Assembly (NCBI RefSeq): GCF_900406815.1 | Contig: NZ_OVCN01000016.1 | Span: 21,985-85,984, forward strand | Reading direction: 5' to 3' | Length of the DNA stretch: 64,000 nt | From: Acinetobacter haemolyticus | GTDB lineage: Bacteria; Pseudomonadota; Gammaproteobacteria; Pseudomonadales; Moraxellaceae | Shown here: piece by piece, positions 1 to 11,631 of the stretch | Layout of the letters: each line of letters starts with the position of its first letter | Position numbering within the stretch: position 1 is the stretch's first letter | Notes under the pieces: generated by a model | The model's database searches: none | The model's input: the letters and a program-made list of their open reading frames with translations, nothing else | Told to the model about the DNA's origin: nothing | Translations under genes and position numbers: made by a program

Positions 1-1233
<1,233 letters not shown>

Positions 1234-1249
1234 GGCAATATTTGTAGTA

Positions 1250-2446
1250 TTAAAGATCAAGAATGAGTTTAGCTGGCTCTTCTAACAATTCTTTGATTGT
1301 TACCAAGAAACCTACAGCTTCTTTACCATCGATTAAACGGTGGTCATAAGAAAGCGCTAAGTACATCATTGGCAAGATTTCAACTTGACCATTCACTGCC
1401 ATTGGACGTTCTTGGATTTTATGCATACCCAAAATCGCAGTTTGTGGCTGGTTTAAGATAGGTGTTGAAAGCAATGAACCGAACGTACCACCATTAGTGA
1501 TCGTGAACGTACCACCAGTCATTTCTTCAATCGATAATTTCCCTTCACGTGCTTTGCCAGCATAAGCAGCGATACCGCTTTCAACTTCAGCATAGTTCAT
1601 GCGATCAGTATCACGAAGGATAGGCACAACTAGACCACGGTCACTTGATACAGCAACACCGATGTCATAGAAACCGTGATAAACAATATCGTCGCCATCA
1701 ATTGATGCGTTTACAGCTGGATAGCGTTTTAATGCTTCAGTTGCTGCTTTAACAAAGAAAGACATAAAGCCTAAACGAGCACCATGACGCTTTTCGAAAG
1801 CATCTTTATATTGCTTACGCATTTCCATGATCGGCTTCATGTTAACTTCGTTGAAAGTCGTTAACATTGCAGTTTGCTGTGTCGCAGCCAATAAACGTTC
1901 AGCAACACGCTTACGTAAACGCGTCATCGGAACACGTTTTTCGATACGCTCACCAACAGCAACGCTTAATGGTTGAACTGATGCAGATGCAGCTGGTTTA
2001 TGGTTTGCAACATCTTCTTTGGTGATGCGACCACCGCGACCTGTACCTTGTACGTCAGCTGCATTGATACCTGTTTCAGACAATGCCTTACGAACTGCAG
2101 GCGCTTGGTTTTGATCAACAGGTTGAGTTGATGTAGCAGCAGGTGCAGATACAGCAGCAGGTGCCGCTTCTGCTGGTGCAGCAGCATCAGGAGCAGCCGC
2201 AGAAACAGCACCAGCTTCAAATTGAGCGATTACTTCGTCAGAAAGAACGGTATCACCTTCATCTTTAACGATTGCAACTAAGCTACCATCAGCTGGAGCA
2301 ACCACTTCTAAAACAACTTTATCGGTTTCAATGTCACAGATCACTTCATCACGTGATACAGGTTCACCTACTTTCTTGTGCCAAGTTGCGATCGTACCGT
2401 CAGCAACTGACTCTGGAAATACCGGTGCTTTAATTTCGGTTGCCAT
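1250..2446 (-). CDS. sucB: 2-oxoglutarate dehydrogenase E2, dihydrolipoyllysine succinyltransferase
   Basis: E2 moves the succinyl group from E1 to CoA in the 2-oxoglutarate dehydrogenase complex of the TCA cycle. The 398-residue protein has the usual three parts. A lipoyl domain (residues 1-77) carries the lipoyl lysine in [10 protein letters not shown]. After an Ala/Pro/Gln-rich linker comes the E3-binding domain (about 112-150, [20 protein letters not shown]). The catalytic domain ends with the active-site [14 protein letters not shown] near residue 370. Its ATG shares a base with the sucA stop (TAATG overlap at 2446), so the two are very likely translationally coupled. Length is normal for the family. 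The order sucA-sucB-lpd separates it from the pyruvate dehydrogenase E2, which usually has more lipoyl domains. Confidence 0.97.
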   Translation of the reverse strand: MATEIKAPVFPESVADGTIATWHKKVGEPVSRDEVICDIETDKVVLEVVAPADGSLVAIVKDEGDTVLSDEVIAQFEAGAVSAAAPDAAAPAEAAPAAVSAPAATSTQPVDQNQAPAVRKALSETGINAADVQGTGRGGRITKEDVANHKPAASASVQPLSVAVGERIEKRVPMTRLRKRVAERLLAATQQTAMLTTFNEVNMKPIMEMRKQYKDAFEKRHGARLGFMSFFVKAATEALKRYPAVNASIDGDDIVYHGFYDIGVAVSSDRGLVVPILRDTDRMNYAEVESGIAAYAGKAREGKLSIEEMTGGTFTITNGGTFGSLLSTPILNQPQTAILGMHKIQERPMAVNGQVEILPMMYLALSYDHRLIDGKEAVGFLVTIKELLEEPAKLILDL

Positions 2447-5286
2447 TATTTAGAATCTCCTGATTGTTCAGCTTCAATTGCAAGTGCGTCGTTGATAAGC
2501 TGAGCTTGTTGTTTTGCATGCAAGTATGGCGAGCCACACGCAGGTGCGGCAGATGCTTCACGACCAGCATAGCTAATACGAATTTGTTTACCAGATTTAA
2601 GAACGTCTTCATACAAACGAGGAACGATGAACAACCAAGCACCTTGGTTCTTCGGTTCTTCTTGTGCCCAAACAAGTTCTTCAATGTTTGGATACTGAGC
2701 CATAACTTCTGCTAAGCGTTGCTCTGGGTAAGGATATAATTGCTCGATACGTACAATTGCTACATTGTTTAAACCAAGCTCACGACGTTTTTCTAGTAAA
2801 TCGTAATAAACCTTACCACCACAAAGCACCAAGCGAGTGACGTCAGCTTTGTTAATTTGATCCACTTCATCGATCACTGTTTGGAATGAGCCATTTGCCA
2901 ATTCATCCAAAGAAGAAACTGCAAGCTTATGACGTAACAATGATTTTGGTGACATTACGATTAATGGTTTACGAATCGGACGAACCGCTTGACGACGTAA
3001 TGCATGGAAGATTTGCGCTGGCGTCGTTGGTGTAATCACCTGCATATTGTCTTCCGCACAAAGCTGTAAGAAACGCTCTAAACGTGCAGATGAGTGCTCT
3101 GGACCTTGACCTTCATAACCATGTGGTAACAGCATAGTTAAACCACACACACGCTCCCACTTGGTTTCACCTGAAGCGATAAATTGGTCAATTACAACTT
3201 GCGCACAGTTTGCAAAGTCGCCGAATTGAGCTTCCCATACGATCAAGCTTTTTGGCAATGTCGTTGAATAGCCATATTCAAACGCAAGTACAGCTTCTTC
3301 TGATAATAAAGAATCATAAACTGCAACACGTGGTTGATTTTCTTTAATATGGCATAGCGGGATATATACAGAACCATCAGCTTGGTTATGCAATTTCGCA
3401 TGACGGTGAGAGAACGTACCACGACCAACATCTTCACCAGTGATACGAACTAGGAAACCATCATCAAGCAAAGTTGCATAAGCTAAAGTTTCAGCTGCAC
3501 CCCAGTTGAGTGGCATTTCACCAGTTTGCATTTTAACGCGATCATCAATCACTTTCTGAACTTGACGCTGTAACACAAAGCCTTCAGGCAATGTATTCAT
3601 CGTTTTACCGAGTTCTTTCAAACGATCAATATTGAATCTTGTGTCCCAAACATCGGTATAGTCGTGACCTAAATAAGGCGACCAGTCAACGAACATATGC
3701 TTGTTCGGTTGGCGTACCAATGCATTTGCAACATGATTACCCGCTTCTAGGTCAGAACGATAATCTTCAATCATTTGATCCGCACTTGCACGATCAAGGA
3801 TTTTTTCTTGCACCAATTTATCTGCATAAAGCGTACGTGTCGTTGCTTTTTTATTGATGACTTGATACATCAATGGCTGTGTAGCAGATGGTTCATCGGC
3901 TTCATTGTGACCACGACGACGATAGCAGAACAAGTCTAAAATCACATCTTTGCGGAATTCATGACGGAAATCATGTGCAAGTTGCGTAGCAAAAATAACA
4001 GCTTCAGGATCATCACCATTCACATGGAAAATTGGTGCCTGAATCATTTTAGCAACGTCAGTACAATACTCAGTCGAACGTGTATCACGAGGATCAGAAG
4101 TCGTGAAACCAACTTGGTTGTTGATCACGATATGAACCGTACCACCCACTGTATAGCCACGTGTCTGTGACATTTGGAAGGTTTCTTGGTTAACACCTTG
4201 ACCTGCGAATGCTGCATCACCGTGAACAATCACAGGAAGTACATCATCACCACCAATGTCTTTACGGCGGACTTGACGCGCACGTACAGAACCCTCAACC
4301 ACAGGACCAACAATTTCCAAGTGTGACGGGTTAAATGCAAGTGCTAAGTGAACTTCACCACCTGGTGTCATCACGTTTGAAGAGAAACCTTGGTGATACT
4401 TCACATCACCAGAACCTTTCTTATGCAGGCTCTTTCCTTCAAACTCACCAAATAAATCAGCAGGGTTTTTACCCATAATGTTGACAAGAAGGTTAAGACG
4501 GCCACGGTGTGGCATACCGATAACAACTTCTTTACAGCCAACACTACCAGCACGTTGGATGATTTCATTCATCATTGGAATAAAAGACTCACCACCCTCT
4601 ACACCAAATCGCTTCGCACCAACGAATTTGTTACCAAGATACTTTTCTAGGCCTTCAGCAGCAGTTAAACGCTCTAAGAAACCTTTTTTCTGATCATTGG
4701 TATAGTTGAATTTACCGCGCACGCTTTCTAAACGTTGCTGAATCCAACGTTTTTCTTTCGTATCAACGATATGCATATATTCTGCACCAATTGAACTGCA
4801 GTATATCGCTTCCATTGCCTCAATCATTTCAGACAATGTTGCTTCTGCTTTGCCAATTGCGAGATTACCAGTATTGAATACTGTATCTAAGTCTGACTTG
4901 GTTAAACCGTGAGCTGATAAATCGAGGTCAGGAACATTTTCACGTTTCGCAAGACCTAATGGATCGAGTTTAGCTTTTTGATGACCACGGTTACGATACG
5001 CAGCGATGAGTTGTAAAACACCAATTTGACGACGCTCATGCTCAGTACTTACGGTACTTTGTACCATTGGTTGTACCCGATTCGCATTGCGTCCTAACAA
5101 AAGGAACTGTTCGCGTACATTACCGTGTGGTTGATCACCTTTAGGGTATTTGTCGAAGTATTCACGCCAGTCCTCAGAAACCAAGGTTGGCGATGATAGA
5201 TACAACTCATATAACTCTTCAATATAAGCTGCACTATCAGCAGAAAGTTCAGTGTCAAGACGCAGCGCGTCAGCAACTTCTTGCAT
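2446..5286 (-). CDS. sucA: 2-oxoglutarate dehydrogenase E1 component
   Basis: This thiamin-diphosphate enzyme decarboxylates 2-oxoglutarate and succinylates the E2 lipoyl group. From ATG 5286 it has 946 residues, typical for proteobacterial SucA. Visible landmarks are the N-terminal E2-binding segment ([16 protein letters not shown]), [11 protein letters not shown] near residue 263, the ThDP/Mg part with [10 protein letters not shown] and [13 protein letters not shown], and the C-terminal transketolase-like domain with [20 protein letters not shown]. An in-frame ATG lies 12 bases further upstream (5298), but the AGGA is only one base before it. The second ATG has a longer than ideal gap, so the start is not settled. 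I prefer 5286 because family members usually begin [10 protein letters not shown]. It is first in the sucAB-lpd operon. Confidence 0.96.
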   Translation of the reverse strand: MQEVADALRLDTELSADSAAYIEELYELYLSSPTLVSEDWREYFDKYPKGDQPHGNVREQFLLLGRNANRVQPMVQSTVSTEHERRQIGVLQLIAAYRNRGHQKAKLDPLGLAKRENVPDLDLSAHGLTKSDLDTVFNTGNLAIGKAEATLSEMIEAMEAIYCSSIGAEYMHIVDTKEKRWIQQRLESVRGKFNYTNDQKKGFLERLTAAEGLEKYLGNKFVGAKRFGVEGGESFIPMMNEIIQRAGSVGCKEVVIGMPHRGRLNLLVNIMGKNPADLFGEFEGKSLHKKGSGDVKYHQGFSSNVMTPGGEVHLALAFNPSHLEIVGPVVEGSVRARQVRRKDIGGDDVLPVIVHGDAAFAGQGVNQETFQMSQTRGYTVGGTVHIVINNQVGFTTSDPRDTRSTEYCTDVAKMIQAPIFHVNGDDPEAVIFATQLAHDFRHEFRKDVILDLFCYRRRGHNEADEPSATQPLMYQVINKKATTRTLYADKLVQEKILDRASADQMIEDYRSDLEAGNHVANALVRQPNKHMFVDWSPYLGHDYTDVWDTRFNIDRLKELGKTMNTLPEGFVLQRQVQKVIDDRVKMQTGEMPLNWGAAETLAYATLLDDGFLVRITGEDVGRGTFSHRHAKLHNQADGSVYIPLCHIKENQPRVAVYDSLLSEEAVLAFEYGYSTTLPKSLIVWEAQFGDFANCAQVVIDQFIASGETKWERVCGLTMLLPHGYEGQGPEHSSARLERFLQLCAEDNMQVITPTTPAQIFHALRRQAVRPIRKPLIVMSPKSLLRHKLAVSSLDELANGSFQTVIDEVDQINKADVTRLVLCGGKVYYDLLEKRRELGLNNVAIVRIEQLYPYPEQRLAEVMAQYPNIEELVWAQEEPKNQGAWLFIVPRLYEDVLKSGKQIRISYAGREASAAPACGSPYLHAKQQAQLINDALAIEAEQSGDSK

Positions 5287-5298
5287 TTTTGGACCCAT

Positions 5299-5947
5299 TT
5301 CCTATTGCAAAAAATAATTCGGGCTGCCTTTTAAGCATACCCATGATTCATAATGTCAAATTGGTAACAAGACACTACCGCCCAAGATCTTTCGACCTCA
5401 GGTCATCATTACTACACATCAGGAGTAATCCTTTGATGTAATAAATGAGCCATGCACCTCTGAACGCAAGGCACATAACTCATTCTTATACTCGATAGAA
5501 TCGAGCAATTTTTTGCAAATCATTTTAGAAAAATTAAATAATTTTTTAACTTTTCTAAAATAACTTTTCAGCTAAACATTTTACAATCTAAATGATGCAA
5601 ACTCCCCCACCAGCAAGGATACGCTCATTTTGGGCTTTTAGCTGTGGCAGAAATGCTAACATGTAATCAAGCTCGGATTGATTTTTTTGACACATACCAT
5701 CTATAAAGCAGCGAAATACATATAACAAATTATGCTCTAATATACCGCCCTTTTTATGAAAGATGCGCTTTTATCGACCAAAGTTTAACAATCGCTACAA
5801 TTCTTGCACAAACTTCATGCATAGTGATCAAAAACCCAACAGCGACACTCTTATCTAATTAACAAATTTGATTTATCAGCAAACCAAATAATGAATATTT
5901 TCACTTTCAGCGGGTGACCAAATTTAATAAAGATCATTTTTAAATAT
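5299..5947. promoter_or_regulatory. Intergenic region carrying the sucA promoter area
   Basis: About 650 bases, AT-rich, with no credible gene. It separates sucA from the end of sdhB, both read leftward, so it must hold the sucA promoter. On the minus strand a TATAAG (5490-5485) could serve as a -10 box. It directly abuts a perfect CTCGAT-AGA-ATCGAG inverted repeat (5491-5505), but no good -35 is seen. A TTGACA (5357-5352, minus) has only weak -10 candidates after it. The exact promoter is not resolved. Confidence 0.4.
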
Positions 5948-5978
5948 AAAAAGGAGGCTCATAAGGAGCCTCCTTTTT
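5948..5978 (-). terminator. Rho-independent terminator of the sdh operon
   Basis: A 13-base perfect stem (AAAAAGGAGGCTC / GAGCCTCCTTTTT) with a five-base loop lies 17 bases after the sdhB stop. On the minus strand it ends in a run of T. It should end sdhCDAB transcripts and keeps them apart from sucA. Confidence 0.9.
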
Positions 5979-5994
5979 TTTGTTAAAAAGCGAA

Positions 5995-6705
5995 TTAACC
6001 CGCTTGATCTAACAACATATTACGAATGTGACCAATTGCCTTTGTCGGGTTCAAACCTTTAGGACATACAGATACACAGTTCATGATTCCTTTACAACGG
6101 AACAAAGAGAATGGATCGTCTAAACGAGCCAAACGCTCTTGTGTTGCTGTATCACGAGAATCAATGATAAAGCGATATGCATTTAACAATGCAGATGGAC
6201 CAAGGAATTTATCAGGGTTCCACCAGAATGATGGGCATGCAGTTGAACAACATGCACACAGAATACATTCATACAAACCATCCAAATGTTCACGTTCAGC
6301 TTGAGACTGTAAACGCTCTTTTGGAGGAGCTGGTTGATTGTTAATCAAGAATGGCTGAATTTTGTTATATTGATCGTAGAACTGATTCATATCTACAACC
6401 AAGTCTTTTACAACTGGCAAACCAGGCAAAGGACGAATCACAATTTTCTCTGGCAGGTCGTTTAAATTCCATAAACAAGCCAAACCATTTTTACCATTAA
6501 TGTTTACACCATCCGAACCACAAATACCTTCACGGCATGAACGACGGAACGTTAATGTTTCATCTTGAACTTTCAACGCAAGTAACGCATCAAGCACCAT
6601 ACGATGCTTATCCGTTAACTCAAGTTTGAAAGTTTGCATGTACGGCGCTTTGTCCTTATCAGGATCGTAGCGGTAGATTTCGAATGTACGAGTACCTCTA
6701 CTCAT
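5995..6705 (-). CDS. sdhB: Succinate dehydrogenase iron-sulfur subunit
   Basis: SdhB carries electrons from the FAD of SdhA to quinone through three iron-sulfur clusters. All ligand sets are present in the 236 residues. For [2Fe-2S] there are Cys57, Cys62 and Cys77 in CREGICGSDG...C. For [4Fe-4S] there are Cys147, 150 and 153 with CILCACC. For [3Fe-4S] the set is Cys157, Cys204, Cys210 and its neighbourhood (CKGIMNCVSVCPKGLNP). Length and motif order are normal. It is the last gene of sdhCDAB, 14 bases after sdhA, and a strong terminator follows. Confidence 0.97.
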   Translation of the reverse strand: MSRGTRTFEIYRYDPDKDKAPYMQTFKLELTDKHRMVLDALLALKVQDETLTFRRSCREGICGSDGVNINGKNGLACLWNLNDLPEKIVIRPLPGLPVVKDLVVDMNQFYDQYNKIQPFLINNQPAPPKERLQSQAEREHLDGLYECILCACCSTACPSFWWNPDKFLGPSALLNAYRFIIDSRDTATQERLARLDDPFSLFRCKGIMNCVSVCPKGLNPTKAIGHIRNMLLDQAG

Positions 6706-6719
6706 CTTTGTTCTCCCGA

Positions 6720-8612
6720 TTAGAATGTACGTGGTTTAGGTTCAATAGCTTCAACCGTTAATGGGCTGAAACGTACTGGCTTATATTCAAGACGGTTGTC
6801 TGATGAATACCATAATGTATGTTTCATCCACTCATCATCACGGCGACCGTATGAATAAGTTGGGTGATCAGGTGCTAACTCATAGTCAACAACTGTATGT
6901 GCACCACGACATTCTTTACGAGCTGCAGCTGAAATTAAGGTTGCCTTCGCAACTTCATATAAGTTTTCAACTTCTAATGCTTCAACACGTGCAGTGTTAA
7001 ATACTTTAGATTTGTCTTTTAAATGAATATTGCGTACACGTGGTTCAATCGCAAGGATTTCTTTTACACCCTTATCAAGCAATGCTTGAGTACGGAATAC
7101 ACCTGCATGATCTTGTACGATGTCACGAATTGCATCAGCAACTTCTTGTGCATTTTCACCAGATGTAGATTCATCTAGTTTACGTACACGCGCCAATGTA
7201 TTGTCTAATACATCGTTTGGTAATGGTGCATAGTCATCACCATGATGCTTGGTCACATAATCAATGATATGTTCACCAGCAGCTTTACCAAATACCACAA
7301 GGTCAAGTAGTGAGTTCGTACCTAAACGGTTTGCACCATGCACAGATACGCAAGAACACTCACCAATTGCATAGAAACCTTTTACAGGCTTCACATAGTC
7401 ACGCGTACCTTTATAAGTATACTCTTTAGTATCTTTATCATAATGCGCAGAGAATTCACCCTCTTCCACACCATGTGGTACAACCACTTGACCATGAATA
7501 TTCGTTGGAATACCACCCATTTGGTAATGGATTGTTGGTACAACTGGGATAGGCTCTTTAGTACAATCAACGTTTGCGAATTTCTTACCAATCTCAAATA
7601 CAGATGGAAGACGTTTCATAATCGTCTCAGCACCCAAATGCGTCATATCTAATAAGATATAATCTGCTTTTGGACCACAACCACGGCCTTCTTTAATTTC
7701 TTGGTCCATTGAACGTGATACGAAATCACGAGGTGCCAAGTCTTTTAAAGTTGGTGCATAACGTTCCATGAATGGTTCGCCGTCTTTGTTACGAAGGATA
7801 CCACCTTCACCACGACAACCTTCAGTCAACAATACACCCGCGCCAGCAACACCTGTTGGGTGGAACTGCCAGAATTCCATATCTTGCAATGGAATACCTG
7901 CACGCGCAGCCATACCAAGACCGTCACCAGTATTGATATAAGCATTTGTTGATGCACGATACACACGACCTGCACCACCTGTAGCAAATAATGTTGCTTT
8001 CGCTTGGAATACTGCAATATTACCTGTTTCTTGGTCGTAAGCAGTTACACCAAGTACATCACCTTCTTCATTACGGATTAAATCTAATGCAATCCATTCA
8101 ACGAAGAACTGAGTACCCATTTTCACGTTGCTTTGATAAAGCGTATGAAGCAATGCGTGTCCAGTACGGTCTGCAGCAGCACATGCACGTGGTACAGCTT
8201 TTTCGCCATAGTTTGCAGAGTGACCACCAAATGGACGTTGATAAATCGTACCATCTTCGTTACGGTCAAACGGCATACCCAAGTGTTCAAGCTCATATAC
8301 AACTTTTGGCGCTTCACGCGTCATGAACTCGATAGCGTCCTGATCACCTAACCAGTCAGAACCTTTTACCGTGTCATAGAAGTGATAGTGCCAGTTATCT
8401 TCTTGCATGTTACCTAACGACGCACCGATACCACCTTGAGCAGCAACTGTATGCGAACGTGTTGGGAATACTTTGGTTAATACTGCAACTTTTAAACCTG
8501 CTTGAGCAAGTTGGTAAGCTGCACGCATACCCGAACCACCACCACCAACGATGACTGCATCGAATGATAGGGTCTGGATATTTGAATAATTTTCATTAGG
8601 GGTAGTTGCCAT
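6720..8612 (-). CDS. sdhA: Succinate dehydrogenase flavoprotein subunit
   Basis: SdhA oxidises succinate to fumarate with covalently bound FAD in respiratory complex II. The 630-residue protein has the dinucleotide-binding GGGGSGMRAAYQLA at residues 23-36. The FAD-linking histidine is in TRSHTVAAQGG (His54). The substrate-site region has FHPTGV and the capping-domain arginine region RGEGGILRN, and later HGANRLGTNSLLDL. The first 15 or so residues (MATTPNENYSNIQTL) extend beyond most family members; a shorter start cannot be excluded, but the ATG at 8612 has a GGAAGAGA upstream. The gene lies 12 bases after sdhD and 14 before sdhB. Confidence 0.97.
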   Translation of the reverse strand: MATTPNENYSNIQTLSFDAVIVGGGGSGMRAAYQLAQAGLKVAVLTKVFPTRSHTVAAQGGIGASLGNMQEDNWHYHFYDTVKGSDWLGDQDAIEFMTREAPKVVYELEHLGMPFDRNEDGTIYQRPFGGHSANYGEKAVPRACAAADRTGHALLHTLYQSNVKMGTQFFVEWIALDLIRNEEGDVLGVTAYDQETGNIAVFQAKATLFATGGAGRVYRASTNAYINTGDGLGMAARAGIPLQDMEFWQFHPTGVAGAGVLLTEGCRGEGGILRNKDGEPFMERYAPTLKDLAPRDFVSRSMDQEIKEGRGCGPKADYILLDMTHLGAETIMKRLPSVFEIGKKFANVDCTKEPIPVVPTIHYQMGGIPTNIHGQVVVPHGVEEGEFSAHYDKDTKEYTYKGTRDYVKPVKGFYAIGECSCVSVHGANRLGTNSLLDLVVFGKAAGEHIIDYVTKHHGDDYAPLPNDVLDNTLARVRKLDESTSGENAQEVADAIRDIVQDHAGVFRTQALLDKGVKEILAIEPRVRNIHLKDKSKVFNTARVEALEVENLYEVAKATLISAAARKECRGAHTVVDYELAPDHPTYSYGRRDDEWMKHTLWYSSDNRLEYKPVRFSPLTVEAIEPKPRTF

Positions 8613-8624
8613 GATCTCTTCCTA

Positions 8625-8990
8625 TCAATTTGCCCAGAAAATCTGGATACCCCAGATTGCGTACACGAACACTGAAATAATGACAGCAGAAGTCAACACA
8701 AGGCGTAAGCCTGAAGCCGAAGGCCCCATTTGACGAGTCGTTACATAGTCAGTAAAGACTTGCCACATTCCAATCCATGCGTGAGCAACAAGTGATAGAA
8801 CTGCTAATAAAGAAAAAATCTTCATTGGCAAAGTCAGCATAAAGCCAGCCCATTGTTCATAACCGAATCCACTGTTACAAAGGATCCAGCCTAAAATGAC
8901 AACTGTATATGCAGCTAAAACCACAGCACTTACACGTTGGATATACCAATCGCGAGAACCTGAACCTGTTAAACCTGTAGCACTTTTCAT
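8625..8990 (-). CDS. sdhD: Succinate dehydrogenase membrane anchor subunit D
   Basis: SdhD is one of two membrane anchors of complex II that bind haem b and ubiquinone. From ATG 8990 it has 121 residues with three hydrophobic helices (about 20-42, 51-75 and 91-118) and the SRDWYIQRVSA start typical of the family. A longer frame opens at ATG 9005 inside sdhC. I prefer 8990 because its A is the last base of the sdhC stop (TAATG overlap), the usual sign of coupled translation. The histidine in SLVAHAWIGMW is the expected haem ligand position. It stands between sdhC and sdhA. Confidence 0.92.
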   Translation of the reverse strand: MKSATGLTGSGSRDWYIQRVSAVVLAAYTVVILGWILCNSGFGYEQWAGFMLTLPMKIFSLLAVLSLVAHAWIGMWQVFTDYVTTRQMGPSASGLRLVLTSAVIISVFVYAIWGIQIFWAN

Positions 8991-9391
8991 TAGAACATAA
9001 TCCATACAAAAGCTGCGACAATACTGATCACAGATAAGATCAACGAAACTGTAGCCGCAATACGACCACTTTGTAGTTCCTCAGCAAAACCAAGGTCTGC
9101 AAGAAGATGTTTAATCCCTGCAATAAAGTGGAAAAGTAAACCTGCTACAAATACCCATACGATGAAACGTACAAAGATATTTCCGAATACGACATTTTTA
9201 ACGTAGTCAAATCCTTCTGGTGAAGATAAAGATTTATCCAAAATCCACAAAAGAACAGCGACTAATAAGAAAACGATTACACCTGATAGACGGTGTAGAA
9301 TTGATGCAATAGCCACGGGTGAGCGTAAATTTACCGCTAACACCTGACCCATGGACAAATTGACAGGTCTGTTGCTTTTCACAGCGGGCAT
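8990..9391 (-). CDS. sdhC: Succinate dehydrogenase cytochrome b556 subunit C
   Basis: SdhC is the second membrane anchor of complex II. The 133-residue protein shows HRLSGVIVF at about residue 34, the family signature near the quinone site, and HFIAGIKHLLADLG at about 84-97 with the haem-ligand histidine. Three membrane helices are clear. ATG 9391 has an AGG almost touching it. A GTG three codons in (9382) has a better spaced AGGA and may be used. First gene of the sdhCDAB operon. Confidence 0.95.
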   Translation of the reverse strand: MPAVKSNRPVNLSMGQVLAVNLRSPVAIASILHRLSGVIVFLLVAVLLWILDKSLSSPEGFDYVKNVVFGNIFVRFIVWVFVAGLLFHFIAGIKHLLADLGFAEELQSGRIAATVSLILSVISIVAAFVWIMF

Positions 9392-9402
9392 CCTGTAGGT
9401 AG

Positions 9403-9420
9403 AAACTCCAACTGGAGTTT
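9403..9420. promoter_or_regulatory. Palindrome in the sdhC leader
   Basis: A perfect inverted repeat AAACTCCA-AC-TGGAGTTT sits 12 bases before the sdhC ATG and about 75 bases downstream of the putative -10. In RNA it would be a hairpin just ahead of the ribosome site. Role unknown. Confidence 0.45.
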
Positions 9421-9495
9421 GTTTGAATTAATTCAAAGGAAAGCTGGCATTGTCAGGCAAGCACAGCACATGCCTAACCTATATAACGACACCGA

Positions 9496-9524
9496 ATTAT
9501 AAGACGTGAAATATCAAAATACAA
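9496..9524 (-). promoter_or_regulatory. Putative sigma-70 promoter of sdhCDAB
   Basis: On the minus strand a perfect -10 box TATAAT (9501-9496) lies 17 bases after TTGTAT (9524-9519), a partial -35 match. It would give a leader of roughly 100 bases before sdhC. Assigned by consensus only. Confidence 0.5.
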
Positions 9525-10270
9525 ACAATCAACTTTCGCTTTAGTCTAAAAAAGCTATAAATAAGAATCATTCACAGAAATAATTATATCAACCATATAA
9601 AATTAACATCCAAAAACATCTCATCTAATTGTTTTATATACAAATGTAAAAAGACATGCAATTTTTTCGTTTACCCCCTGTTTACTACAGTTTTTCTATT
9701 TTATTTCATCAAATATTCATAGTTCTAAGCTTAAAATTGGGTTCAAAACATCAATTCTAAATATTGTCAAAAATAATACCCCTCATTTTGATATTAAATA
9801 TAAATAAGCAATAAACTATTTTTCAAATTGATTTAAAAAAAGAATAAGTCATTTTTTATACAAATGAATGCACCATAATGAATCGATTCTGTATTTTAAA
9901 ATACATTTTTAAGATAATTTTTTAACCATTATTTCAGGCTAATGCTTGAGTTATATAAGCATTATGATTCACATAAGTATTTATTTTATAAGCACCAAAA
10001 TATTGCCAAAATAAAAATTTACTTACAATTGTACTGATGCTTCATTTTTTTTATGCACCTAAAACTTGATTTGACATATTATACTCGACCGGTGCTGTGA
10101 TTTTACTCAGTTTTTTCTTCGATAAAGCATGACTCATTGGCTGTAGCAACGTCATTTTTATCCCTAAGTATAATTGACAAAATTTTAGTAGCCACTACTC
10201 TTATAGCAAATTTTGACACCGTCTGATTCGCACATGACAAGATTAGGATTTCGAGTCAGATAATCATTCA
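9525..10270. other. Long AT-rich intergenic region between sdhC and gltA
   Basis: About 750 bases with no credible coding frame between two divergent TCA operons. It is strongly AT-rich with many short A/T runs. A TATACT (10080-10085) could be a gltA -10 box but has no good -35. I saw no tRNA and no convincing hairpin plus T-run that would mark a small RNA. The length is unusual beside the tight spacing elsewhere here. Confidence 0.4.
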
Positions 10271-10291
10271 CCAGGACAGGAGATCTATTGA

Positions 10292-11566
10292 ATGTCTGCA
10301 GCAACTGGCAAAAAAGCCGTATTAAAGCTTGATGGCAAAGAAATTGAATTACCAATTTACAGCGGCACATTGGGCCCAGATGTAATTGACGTTAAAGATG
10401 TATTAGCATCAGGTCACTTTACTTTCGATCCTGGTTTTATGGCGACAGCGGCTTGCGAATCTAAGATCACATTCATTGATGGTGACAAAGGTGTTTTATT
10501 ACACCGTGGCTATCCAATTGATCAATTAGCAACTCAAGCGGACTACTTAGAAACTTGTTATTTACTTTTAAATGGCGAGCTTCCAAATACTGAGCAAAAA
10601 GCAGAATTTGACGCAAAAGTACGTAACCACACGATGGTTCACGATCAAGTTAGCCGTTTCTTCAATGGTTTCCGTCGTGATGCTCATCCTATGGCGATCA
10701 TGGTTGGTGTCGTTGGTGCTTTATCTGCGTTCTATCACAATGCATTTGACATCGAAGATGTTAACCACCGTGAAATTACTGCGATTCGTTTGATCGCTAA
10801 GATTCCTACGCTTGCTGCGTGGAGTTACAAATACACTGTAGGTCAACCATTCATTTATCCACGTAATGATTTAAATTACGCTGAAAACTTCCTACACATG
10901 ATGTTTGCTACGCCTGCAGACCGTGACTATAAAGTAAATCCTGTTCTTGCTCGCGCAATGGATCGTATTTTCACGCTTCATGCTGACCACGAACAAAATG
11001 CATCGACTTCTACAGTTCGTCTTGCTGGCTCTACTGGTGCAAACCCATATGCATGTATCTCTTCAGGTATTTCTGCGCTTTGGGGACCTGCTCACGGCGG
11101 TGCAAACGAAGCTGTACTTAAAATGCTAGATGAAATTGGTAGCGTAGAAAACGTTGCTGAATTCATGGAAAAAGTGAAGCGTAAAGAAGTTAAACTCATG
11201 GGCTTCGGTCACCGTGTGTATAAAAACTTCGATCCACGTGCGAAAGTCATGAAGCAAACTTGTGACGAAGTACTTGAAGCATTAGGTATTAACGATCCAC
11301 AACTTGCTCTTGCAATGGAACTTGAACGCATTGCACTTAGCGATCCGTACTTCGTTGAACGTAAGCTTTATCCAAACGTAGATTTCTACTCAGGTATCAT
11401 CTTAAAAGCGATCGGTATCCCAACAGAAATGTTTACTGTAATCTTTGCTCTTGCACGTACTGTTGGTTGGATCAGCCACTGGTTAGAAATGCACAGCGCA
11501 CCTTACAAAATCGGTCGTCCTCGTCAGCTTTATACTGGCGAAACTCAACGCGACATCAAACGTTAA
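10292..11566 (+). CDS. gltA: Citrate synthase, type II
   Basis: GltA condenses oxaloacetate with acetyl-CoA, the entry step of the TCA cycle. The 424-residue protein has the family signatures [15 protein letters not shown] (catalytic histidine region), [15 protein letters not shown] and [14 protein letters not shown], and a C-terminal RPRQLYTG. The N-terminal domain of about 50 residues is typical of the hexameric, NADH-sensitive type known from Gram-negative bacteria including Acinetobacter. The ATG follows AGGAG at a good distance. It is divergent from sdhCDAB across a 900-base gap and single-gene, closed by a terminator. Confidence 0.97.
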   Translation: MSAATGKKAVLKLDGKEIELPIYSGTLGPDVIDVKDVLASGHFTFDPGFMATAACESKITFIDGDKGVLLHRGYPIDQLATQADYLETCYLLLNGELPNTEQKAEFDAKVRNHTMVHDQVSRFFNGFRRDAHPMAIMVGVVGALSAFYHNAFDIEDVNHREITAIRLIAKIPTLAAWSYKYTVGQPFIYPRNDLNYAENFLHMMFATPADRDYKVNPVLARAMDRIFTLHADHEQNASTSTVRLAGSTGANPYACISSGISALWGPAHGGANEAVLKMLDEIGSVENVAEFMEKVKRKEVKLMGFGHRVYKNFDPRAKVMKQTCDEVLEALGINDPQLALAMELERIALSDPYFVERKLYPNVDFYSGIILKAIGIPTEMFTVIFALARTVGWISHWLEMHSAPYKIGRPRQLYTGETQRDIKR

Positions 11567-11586
11567 TTTTCCAAAATTAATGTGAG

Positions 11587-11610
11587 AAAAGCTGCCTAAT
11601 GGCAGCTTTT
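11587..11610 (+). terminator. gltA terminator
   Basis: A perfect 10-base stem AAAAGCTGCC / GGCAGCTTTT with loop TAAT lies 20 bases after the gltA stop and ends in T residues. The A-run on the other side lets it also work for the convergent gene at 11632. Confidence 0.85.
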
Positions 11611-11631
11611 CCGTTTTAGCTTTCAGTCAAA

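Noticed and set aside
5299..5947. tRNA or small RNA gene in the sucA-sdhB gap
   Set aside because: No cloverleaf and no hairpin with T-run inside the gap; the only terminator belongs to sdhB.
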